This document shows positions 33,061-43,355 of a stretch of 64,000 bases of DNA, one piece after another. Made by a program: the position numbers and the translations under genes. Position 1 is the first letter of the stretch. Each line of letters begins with the position of its first letter. The notes beneath the pieces are model-generated. The model ran no database searches, had not been told where the DNA came from, and saw nothing but the letters and a program-made list of their open reading frames with translations. This DNA comes from Gyrodactylus bullatarudis. Its lineage: Eukaryota > Platyhelminthes > Monogenea > Gyrodactylidea > Gyrodactylidae. The DNA lies in the NCBI GenBank assembly GCA_012064415.1, contig SSNU01000136.1:1-64000 (forward strand), read 5' to 3'.

Positions 33061-36000
33061 TACATGAATGACATAGAATCTTGGATACCTTGGATTTTGA
33101 TGGTCCAAATATTTATAATTCTCAGACCATCTTGATCAGCAGAAAACTTGAAGATTTTAATTACCATGAAAATCAACTCTAGATTGATCTAGATCTGGAA
33201 ATTCGTCAAACACATGACATAGCTTCGTTTGTAACTAGAAAATAGTTTATGAATAGATTAGGGTTTTCTGTAACTAAGGGTTGTTACTGAGTTTATTGAG
33301 GAGATATCTTGTAGTTTAATTCTAAATCCTGAATGTAGAGAGAAAATTTTTTTGAGAAATATTGAGTATCCTCTTTGATTTCTGGTGTTATATTCTTGTT
33401 GAGTTATATAATATTATGGACTTGTTTAATTTTGAATGGAAGTTTCTATTTCCTATCAGAATCAAGTTAGTGAAACTAAAATTCTGTTTACATCTGTTTC
33501 TAATGAAGAAGTCGCAACTTCTACTGTGTCTGAACCAGAATTATTGAACAAAATTTCAAAACAGAAATTCCTTTTAAAATGGGGGCTTTATTTTTAATAC
33601 AGTACAAAATTATTTTTATTCCATTTAGATTCGAATTTAATGATTAATGATCTCTCTTCCAAATGTTTATGGACGATTTCCTCATTTAATAACTTTTTAC
33701 TCTGAATGGGATTGAAATATTCATTTCCTGACTCCAAATATCTGCCTCATTTATGGATTTTCCGGAAAAATTGTGAAGTGATAAAGTATTCAGAAATAAC
33801 TTCATGAATTTCTCTATACGAATAAAAGATTTTCTCGTGAGAAATTAACTTTAATCAAAAGGGCTCTACATTAGATTAATTGTATAGTCAAATCAAGAAT
33901 CATTGAGGGCAGTGATTTATTGCTAGAAAATCTCTAAATAGAATAATTTCTCTTTGATTTCAAATAGATCATTGATAGGGAAGCCGTTATATCTCAATAC
34001 AAGATACAGATAGTAGTTAGTGCAGTCAAATTCAAGAGAATCAGAACTCAACCCTGATCTGTATTTATTCAATTCAAATATAATGAATACGTTAAGAAAA
34101 GCATAAGATAATTAAGAATTTTTTTCATACTGTTGGATAGAATAAATAAATATATTCATGGTCGGTATAATATATAGAATGCATAAGTGACAGGAAATTT
34201 CCGAATTATTTCTGTAAAATTACTTTATTTGAATCATTATTATAATTATCTAGTCAATACTCCTTAGTAAATAATTGTATTTTTTATGTAGAAAAGCTCA
34301 TCGAGAAAAAATTTTGGTGTGTAATTGAATTGTACCTTTCTAACTAAAATTTTTACGATGCCACACGTAAATGAAATAATTGAAATAAGTTTAAAAATCA
34401 ATACTATAAAGTAATAATTTAGTGATTAAATTCAATCTTCCCTTCTAGAGGATTATAATTACAATAGAGTATTATTTTGTATAAACAATCATTAAATCAC
34501 GTAATAAATTCCTGTTTTGTCAAATTAAAACTGAATAACATTTGACAAAGAGTATGAACAATGTTCATTGAACATGTTATGATATTGAAATAGAGAAAAG
34601 AAAAGAAAATAGTTGTTATTATTATTATTGGCTGTAAGTCCTACAGTGAAGGATTGAATCAACCTTTTCTTAACTAAAATAGAAAGATAATTATTGTAAT
34701 TGTGTGTTTACATCGTTACAAGAAACCAAGATTGTTTCTAATAGAATAAATTATAGAAAATAACGAATGTTGAAGCTTGAGTACATTATTCCCATGCACA
34801 AAAATCCAAATGAACAGCAATTAATATCTTAGGACTATAGATCAAAGATGGAAAAAAGTAACATTTTAAAAATGACATGAATAAAAGTTTTCAATTTTCC
34901 AAAGGCTCTCTCTTCTAGGCTAATGGTTAGTAGTTTTTGCTAATTTTGCTTCTGTAAAATTAAATAAAAAGCTTTAAATTTCTGTAGAAAGAGTTGAATA
35001 ACTGATTTATGATGATTTGACGAGGAAAAGAAGAGGTAGTTGTTTAGTTCAAAGAAATACAGCTAATTATCTCCATTGTTATATCAAGAAATGAGATCTT
35101 AACGAGATGAATAAACTTTTCTTGGCTTAATTCTGTCTTTGAAAAGAGAAAGTATCCCAAAAGATTGATTAACCCGAAGTAATTCATTACTATAGAATTT
35201 GCTTTGCAATCATCGCTCATATAAGAGAAAATATACAAGTCTGTTCTTAGGTGAGATAATATGATCATAAATAAGTTTTAATTCAACTGGATAAATCTTT
35301 TCCATTGTAATTACATATAGAACTCATATTGTATAAAGATAACGGTAAAATTATGTTAATAAATAATCTTTTTATTAAGGTAATTTATCAATTTTTGGAT
35401 GAGAATCTGCCAAAAAGAACGATGACCAAAAGTAATCTTGATAAATTAAATTCTGAAAAATCAAAGACTCTTTAATAATAACATCCGTTAAATGATGAGA
35501 GAGTAATTAAAGTATACTTCTTTGACGGGATTTATACAAATTGATAACAAAAACAAGCAATGCAGAATCTCTTTGTAGCAATTCTATGCAAATAGAGAAG
35601 TAAAAGCTTTACAAGTGACCACCTCCCTTATGGATGGTAATGGATGGTAAGAATTTAATGGATTCTCACATTAACTCTCCTTCCTTCAATTTGATTCTAG
35701 AAATTAATTTGATCAAGAAATCTACATCTCTATTCGAGTGGTTTAAACTAGGAAATCTCTCGAGCACTCGAAAATTAATCCAAGTAATCTTTTTACAAAA
35801 TTTTCAATCGAAATACAAATTCACTTACTACTGAATTTTTAAAAAATTGCTTAAAAGTAAAAATATTTTTCCCCATAAATTTGAAGATCAAATACTTCAT
35901 CGAAACTTGTCAGGCTTGTTTTATTTATTTGTGGACTGTAGCATTTTGATAATAGAGATGCGATTCCTCAAATGTCGTATAACAAGATAAACATTTCTAC

Positions 36001-39000
36001 AAAAAAAGTCCCTACATCTCTTTTTTCTCCTATTTTTAGCCAAGATAATCACTAACTGCAAAATTACAACCATGCAATCTCTAGGTAATAAGTGAAAAAA
36101 GTAACATTGTAACAATGAAAGATGCAAGGAAAATTCACTTTGGAAAGACACGTAGAAGAGGGTAAGAAAATTGAGAGGACTTCCTGGTGTGGTTGACGAG
36201 TCAGGATAAGCATATGTCAGAAATTTTAAACAAAATCCAATGATTTGAATAAATAATTATGACTATATGGAAAGTTTTAGAGACTCGTGTAATTTGTATG
36301 TTTTTTGATATTTACAAAGAAAACAAATTTATTTTTAGATTAGGCTAGGAAAGAATCAATTTTGTAGTTTGAATATGCCCAAGACAAGATTTTCAAATCA
36401 TCAAATAAAATTAACTTGAGTGGAAACTTTAAACCTCAAGAAATAGGATGGAATGTATTCCTTAGTTCACAGTATTAAAATTGAAAAAAGACTTGGTGTT
36501 GAAAAACTAATTCTTATTGTGTAATTTCGATCTTTATCGAGTCATAAACAGAATATTTCTGCTCTTGCATTCAATACTTGTGTTATGTACCTCTCAATAG
36601 TGTAAATAATAATTTGTGAACTTTTATCAATGTTGTTTCATAAAAATTTAATCCTTAAAATCGGCCTCGATTGAACTCTATAGGTTTAGTAATAGCCTAA
36701 TTTCTGACTCTGATACAGAAATAATTTTTCCCTAAAGATTATAACTATTATTGAGTGTAAGAATTTTTTGATCTGAGTTCGATTTTTGTGCCATCAGTTC
36801 CAAGTATTATTATGTCTCAAAGATACTAAAGGATACTCAAAGATTCTTAATTTTTAAACTGCCCTCCAATTTTCGAACAGTGAATAATCAATTTTAGATA
36901 AAAACAAAGATGTATTTTCAAGGGCTGTTCAACTACCACTACCAACGATTGAAAATGCTTTGTGCTTAGAAAAAGTGTTAAAAATCAAGCTTCTCTAAGG
37001 GAAAAAAAGTAACGTCAACAATTTATCATTGTCAGAAATTTTTACTTTTTATAAGGTTCCCTCTATTTGAAGTATTGTCGGTTACCATTTAAAAATTTTT
37101 TTAAATCAATCAAAGTAGTCCGTCTTTCACAAAACTTTTCCCATATTCAAATGAAAACATCTCTAATGATTTGAGATAAATTTCCGTAGAGTTAATCAAC
37201 AAGAAATTGATTGAAATTCTGAATAGCTCTTGAGATGATAAAATCCAAGGGATGCTTCTGTATTAAAAAAATGTATAAAACTGTAAAAATTAATTTTATT
37301 ATTATTATTTTCCACATAATTAATTACTATGGTGAGAATGCAAATTGATTATCACATAATAAATCATTTATTCAAGATCTAGTTTCAATTTTAAATGATA
37401 AATCAATATCTTCAAAAGGAATTTTAATTTATTTAATGAGACGAAAGAGAAAAATCCCCTGATAAGAGGAATACCAAATACTTGAGATTAGTGAAAACTA
37501 ATATCATTTTTATCTCCATTAGAGTAATTGATTTATCATGTAATTTTCTGCCTTGTGACTGACATTGACCAAGGAAATTGAAAAATTTTATCAATAGTTT
37601 CAGCTTACATGCATCAGAAATTCAATATTTTTGGAAATTTTCAGAGAAAATATATCCTCTAAAACAGCATTAAATGTAGTGAATTTTCGATAATTTTTTC
37701 AAGTTATCGCCCAGCGTTGAAATGATAATTTGAAGCTAGTTCTATATTCTGATTAATGCCAGGTGTGTTCTATTTCACCGAATAGTAAATCATCCTAGTA
37801 TTAATACTCAATCAGAGTGAACTGAATTTTCAAAATAATTGAGATTTTCTAACAAAACACACATTTAAATGTTATGCAAGAATGCCTTATAAATCAAGTT
37901 TAGCAATTAAATTTTCTCTGTTTGCTAGATGATTTAGTTTTTCATCAAAATTTTAGGTAAAACTCTAAACCTGTTTCATGATTTATTTTGCTTTTCAGTC
38001 ATTCAATGCATCTTGTATAAATGGAATCGTTAACTTTTAGGAAAACATGTTTATCAAATTTTGATGTCAATTAAAATATCTTCGAACCAATTCTACCATC
38101 AGCCAATTATAATGATTCAAAAGAATAAGTTAAATACTATAATATGAAGAATGTTTAAAATTACTATCCGTAACAAAAATTAGTTCAGTTTCAGAATTGC
38201 TCAAAAGAATTAATTGATCGTTAAAAGTGTATCTTGCATATTGAGATGATGTACATTTTTCCATGTAACGACACACTTACATGAGTAAGAAGGGTAGCTT
38301 TCAATTAATTAAAGAGAAAAATTTACTTAAATGATCAATAGATATTCAAGGTTTATAGGATAATGTTAACAATAAACTTTTTATTCTTTGTTACTCATGT
38401 TTTTTCGTTGTTTATTATTTTTTCATTCATGTTTAATAGAAGAAAGAGGTGCCAAGATTTTTATAAATAAGGACTTTGATTTCCAACATGCTCATCAGTT
38501 TGAGACAATGATACTGATTCTTAAACCTGTTTTACTAAGTAAAAGTAGGCTAGTAATTGTTACTTTTAAAATAGTAGTTGTGAATAGTTGGTATTTTGAA
38601 AACAGTAGAATAAAATTAGCTGGTATTCTTGATATCTAAAATTAATGTTGTTTATAGCATTGGTGCTGTAGTGGAAATTTAAACATATAATGACGATTTA
38701 TATGTAAGTAAAAATATGTATGCAATGGCATTGAAAAACAGTGTCAATAGTATGATATGAAAAGAGATTGTGAATGTCGACATAATTTTGAGGGAGAAGA
38801 GAAACAACAACTTTCAGAGTGAAAATATTTCTTTGACCAAACTTGCACTGCTCATATTTCTTCTAGGCTAATCTCTTAATCCAAAAAATTTGTCAGCATT
38901 CACCGAAACAGACTACTTATTAGAGTAGTAGTAATATTCTTTATTTTCAATCGATTTCAAACTTACTCCCTCATAACAATAATAGAGAATCATATTAAAT

Positions 39001-39412
39001 TAAAGATTTTCTCCTAACAAACCATAGAAAATAAATTGCAAGTTTTATTATCGCGATACTTTTACTGAATATTCTTCTCTTCTGGATCCCTATAGCTATT
39101 GAAAGCGGGAAATATTACAACAAGAAATTTGTTCAAATGCAATTAAAGGTGCTTTATTAAAATAAATCATTACAAAGATTCATTTCTTTTGCAAACAAGA
39201 TTATTTTCAACAATTATGAGAAAGTTATGGAAAGCGGAGAAACAAGGGCATTCGAGGGTATTCTTATTAATGTTCAACTCACCTTGGGAATCTGAATCTT
39301 TTGTGATCGTAATTTCATTTCTTTCAATCTACTAAACTACGATGATATTACCTTATTGTTAATAGGTCAGTAGGATCGTTTGTAAGACAAGATTTAAGTT
39401 TCAATAAGAGAT
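33061..39412. other. Gene-poor region, third part
   Basis: It is AT-rich with no supported exon. Open frames such as 33362-33547, 35634-35834, 35921-36151 and 38388-38639 have no recognisable domain or splice support. Short ATT/ATA microsatellite tracts occur, for example near 34617 and 39500. Confidence 0.5.
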
Positions 39413-39418
39413 TTTATT
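39413..39418 (-). terminator. Candidate poly(A) signal for the DEG/ENaC gene
   Basis: Plus-strand TTTATT (AATAAA on minus) lies about 200 nt past the channel stop codon at 39616-39618. Confidence 0.4.
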
Positions 39419-39615
39419 CAATAATTTAATAGTCATTCCTTCAAAGTAAAAAATATCTGAGAATCTCTGATTCGGTAACAAAAAATAAGGTTGCATGATT
39501 ATAATAATAATAATAATAGTTTTGAACAAATTTGAATAGTTTTCTAGAATAGATTCACATAAATTTTTGAAAGACCACTGGTCGTCTGTTAAGAATTTTA
39601 CCTGAGCTTTTGGTT

Positions 39616-41388
39616 TCAAATATAACATCCCCCTTCAAAAGATTTGTTCAAGTTTCTCTCGTTATTCGTTATTCCGAATGGCTGGGGTATTGTTTCATCC
39701 TCGTCGTTTGCAAAAGAATTTGGCAACAACTCAACGTCACCTAAATTTCTCTTTTGCTTCTTTAGTGTTTTCTCTGGATTTTTTGAGGTAGGTTTCTTTT
39801 TACTACAAAGTTTGTAGATAAACTCTAGTAGTTCAACCACAACAGATGCTGTTAGGCCAATCGTAATTGAACTTAGACCTCCAATTCTACTCAAAAGAGT
39901 GGCAATATTGAGTGTGAGACTATCAGAAACTTCGTCAGTATTGTTTCGAAGTCGTTTCAAGACAACAAAGGCACAATCTTCATTTTCAATTATTGGATGC
40001 TCCGCATCAATAACACTTATATTCTCTTTTGTCAGATAATCTTTAATCAGCTTATATCCATCGATATTTTCAATCGGTTTAGTATTATTTTTTGAGCCAT
40101 TAGTCAGCTTTACAAAAGCCTTTCTTAACTCACTGAGCCAATACATTTGCCAGCCATGAGTGTGCCATCCAGTTATTGAAGTTGTGTGAGGATAGTGATA
40201 CTCAAAACAATTGGGAATACATTTCCCTTCATCAAAGTGAGTTTTTGTGTTCTCTTTAGCCTTTACACAATTTGAGCGATTAAAGTAACCCTCAAGATAG
40301 TCCTCTTCAGGATAAATTCTTTCGCAATAAGGCAAAGTCTTATTCGGTGTTTGGCTTACAGGATTCATTGCATAAATACAATTGCAATCCTGAATGACTT
40401 CCCTCTGAATGTTTAATTTTTGACAGAGATCCTGGGAATAATTAAAAGTTACATTGTCTACTTTCAGGAGTTCTCTTTTTTTCTTTTTGCATTTTCGTGT
40501 TGGTACATCAAGCATAATTCTTCTCGTTACTGTGAAAGCAATTTCATTTAGCTTTCTTGGTTCCACGTTGATGCCATTAGCTGCCAAGTCTGGGTATGTT
40601 CCTGCTTCATGAACAACAACACGAAGACCATCGTTTTGATCAAATATGCTAGTGAGAAAGGCTCTTTCCATTTCATTCTCATCTGCTTGAGGTCCCATAC
40701 TTATGATTAAGGCAAGAAAATTTGTGTCAATCGCCACTTCAGGAGAATCTGGCTCGAATGTGAAACAATTAAAATATTTATGATGAGAAAATATTTTTAT
40801 CTTGTATCCATCTAGCTTGGAGCAATCTTGTTCATAATGTAAAACGCCTCCTTCTGATCGAATGCAACTTAGAAATATTGAAAGATCATGACCTATCAAA
40901 CCGGTTTCATTTTTATTGAGACTCTGAAAGTAGAGTCGCATTATATCTGTCAATGCAAAGTCTCTGCTAATTTCTAGGTTTCTTTTTTTTAAATATTCTA
41001 GGGATAAATTTTTTAATTTGGCATTAAAGGTCATTGGGGAGAGAACAGAATTATTTTCCCAAAGATTGAATCCTTTGTTTGAGAATGGATGCTGATGACA
41101 AACTGTAAAGGCAGGAAAGGGTGATGGATCATCCAGTTTTATGACAGTTTGTACAATAAATTCATATTTAAAATATTCTAGAACGAGTTTTGAAGTTATG
41201 AATATTAACAAGGTGGACATTGATACGACATATATGAGCCAGCAAATCCTTAAAATTTTTGGTCCACTAGCGAGCTTTGGAATACCTCGAACTGAAATCG
41301 TTTTACACCAGATATCAAATGCCTTTCGTAAATTCTTCTTCAACTTTTCATTTCGGCGTTTTTTTCTAGGGTCCTTAGTTGTTCCCAT
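39616..41388 (-). CDS. DEG/ENaC (pickpocket/ASIC-type) sodium channel subunit
   Basis: A single uninterrupted exon encodes 590 residues from ATG 41388; an in-frame stop lies shortly upstream. Topology fits the degenerin/epithelial sodium channel family, which forms trimeric, amiloride-sensitive cation channels at the plasma membrane. There is a short basic cytosolic N-terminus, TM1 at about 46-66, a post-TM1 segment PSPFPAFTVCHQHPFS, a large cysteine-containing extracellular domain (including CNCIYAMNP and CIPNCFEYHYP), TM2 at about 500-527 with IGGLSSITIGLTASVVVELLEF, and a lysine-rich tail. Two signature sites differ from the usual: the gating His-Gly motif reads RG (R34-G35 in TISVRGIPKLA), and the GxS filter aligns with G511-L512-T513. 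The stimulus and subunit partners cannot be predicted. Lack of introns in a neighbourhood of intron-rich genes is notable. Confidence 0.92.
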   Translation of the reverse strand: MGTTKDPRKKRRNEKLKKNLRKAFDIWCKTISVRGIPKLASGPKILRICWLIYVVSMSTLLIFITSKLVLEYFKYEFIVQTVIKLDDPSPFPAFTVCHQHPFSNKGFNLWENNSVLSPMTFNAKLKNLSLEYLKKRNLEISRDFALTDIMRLYFQSLNKNETGLIGHDLSIFLSCIRSEGGVLHYEQDCSKLDGYKIKIFSHHKYFNCFTFEPDSPEVAIDTNFLALIISMGPQADENEMERAFLTSIFDQNDGLRVVVHEAGTYPDLAANGINVEPRKLNEIAFTVTRRIMLDVPTRKCKKKKRELLKVDNVTFNYSQDLCQKLNIQREVIQDCNCIYAMNPVSQTPNKTLPYCERIYPEEDYLEGYFNRSNCVKAKENTKTHFDEGKCIPNCFEYHYPHTTSITGWHTHGWQMYWLSELRKAFVKLTNGSKNNTKPIENIDGYKLIKDYLTKENISVIDAEHPIIENEDCAFVVLKRLRNNTDEVSDSLTLNIATLLSRIGGLSSITIGLTASVVVELLEFIYKLCSKKKPTSKNPEKTLKKQKRNLGDVELLPNSFANDEDETIPQPFGITNNERNLNKSFEGGCYI

Positions 41389-41708
41389 AATATCAGCCAA
41401 TTTTCAAAAAAATACGTATTATATTCATATTCGTACGGAGACGAAATTGGATTGAGAATTCAATTCTCTGACGCTTTTTATATTCTTTGAGCAAGTAACC
41501 AGGTTATATCACCTCAAACCATTAGATATAATTCGTTACTAAAATGAACCAATGAAATAAATTCTTAAATTATTATTGGAAATTTTTCTTTCCTATAGCT
41601 ATCGAAGCACTTTTGTATATGCTGTAACTAAACTGTGAAAATATTATTTATATTATAGGTAAAGGTGTATTAAAGGTGTATTATTTTACAAGATCATGGA
41701 ACAAAAAC

Positions 41709-43120
41709 CTATTTTGGATTTTTTTGAAAAAAACGGTTCTTTAACAGATTAAATTTGTTTGTTTTGGTTAGAAAATTATAGCCTATAAGATCAATAGCGT
41801 CTTTTCTATCATTTGGCATAAACTGAATCGTTGACTTGAGAACATATTGGAAAAACTTTTTGTCATTTAGAAAATCTTCAAAATTTGTGTCAAATTTGGG
41901 AAAATTTTGATTATAATCTATGTAAGCTGATAGACTTGCTTCATCATTTGGTGTCCCAAGTAATTGAAAAATTTTGAATATTTGATCAACTTCGCAGCAG
42001 CCTTTGAATAGTACTTGACCGGTAATCTTGGTTAAATATAAGAAATTCGTTTTAATAATAAAGCTTTAGATTATCTAACCCTTCATGTCCCATGTTCTAT
42101 GCAACCACCTGCTCGATAACTCTTAGAAGATAACTGGTTTTAGAGCCAAAAATGCCTATTTTAACCTCTATTATCTTTGAAATGATAAGTCGGATTACAA
42201 AAAGGAATCCAAACTCGGAATGAGCGTAATTATTTTGGTTGCAAATTTTCTCATTTGTGCGATGAAAAAAAATAATTTGGTACATGAAGGGATAAATTAG
42301 ATATTAAACTTGAAGTTTATTGGTTAAAGTGCAAAAATTAAAATTACAGTAATACTGCATTAATTCTAGAATTAAGAAAGGTTTAAGGTTTAAAGGTTTA
42401 ATAAACCAGGTTTGTTTGAAGTTATATAAAAAAGTAATATCGTAAAAATACTTCATAGTAGATAGGTAATAAATTATTATTATTAATAATAAACTTACCA
42501 TTTCAGAAATGATGCAGCCAACACTCCAAATGTCAACTTTTTGGTCATATCTCGTGCATCCAAGCAGAATTTCAGGAGGACGATACCACAAAGTAATCAC
42601 TTCGTTTATCAAAGTACGATCTTTGCAATAAAAAGTCCTTGCTAGACCGAAATCAGCAATTTTAAGAGTTCCATCATAACTTAACAGAAGATTTGATGGC
42701 TTGATATCTCTATGGAGTATATGTTTTGAATGAATAAACTTCAACCCTGCTAAAATTTGATAGGAATATGAATCAATTAGTTTGTTTGGCATATTCAAAT
42801 TTTTTGATGAGAATTTTTTTAGCAAATCACCTAAAGTCATTGGCATAAACTCAAGAAATATGGATATTTTCTCCTGATCATATTCTACCCTAAGAAATTT
42901 CACAATGCTTGGATCCTTTTGCAGAGATTTTAAAAAAGCAATTTCTCTTAAAGTCGAATGAGAAGGAGTGTTTAACAATCTAAGAATATTAATTGTATGT
43001 TCTGCATTACGGATCATTTTTAATTTCCTTAACAGCAATATATTGCTTGAGTTTGTTATCATACATTCGGTATACTTTACCAAATGTCCCAGCTCCGATT
43101 TCTTTACGCTCAATCTTCAT
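41709..43120 (-). CDS. Divergent cyclin-dependent kinase
   Basis: Exons 43011-43120, 42499-42979 and 42026-41709 give 302 residues, close to CDK1/CDK2 length. The second intron (473 nt) is ordinary. The first, 42980-43010, is only 31 nt (GTAATG...TTCTTAG); removing it restores the frame exactly where a frameshift otherwise breaks the protein. Kinase landmarks: glycine loop GAGTFG (9-14), catalytic K31 in AVKEIK, helix motif SHSTLRE (43-49) in place of PSTAIRE, HRDIKPSN (126-133), DFGLAR (146-151), TLWYRPPEILLG and the CDK insert-side motif CCEVDQIFKIFQLLGTP. The T-loop threonine phosphorylated by CDK-activating kinase is Ile161, and the inhibitory glycine-loop tyrosine is Phe13. The C-terminal lobe diverges and ends shortly after NFLTKTNKF. 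A functional paralogue or a decaying copy are both possible. It is divergent from the neurabin gene. Confidence 0.82.
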
Positions 43121-43355
43121 GACAAAGCTTAAGAATTAAGTCTTAGCGAATTAATTTTAAATAGTTACATAATTTTTGTTACATATTTTCGAGGAAAGTT
43201 TAGCTTGCATTTTGAATAATTGTTTTTACTAAGTTTCCTATTTGCGAGATTTTGAATTTCTAAATAATGATTTTTGGATAGAACATAACTTACGAAAACT
43301 TATAATGACAGAAGAAGGTGTTTTAAAGCAAAGTTCGACAAGGTAAATCATATTT
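43121..43355. promoter_or_regulatory. Divergent promoter between CDK and neurabin/spinophilin
   Basis: The two start codons are 235 nt apart, head-to-head. No core element can be named with confidence. An alternative upstream ATG for the plus-strand gene is at 43305. Confidence 0.35.
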
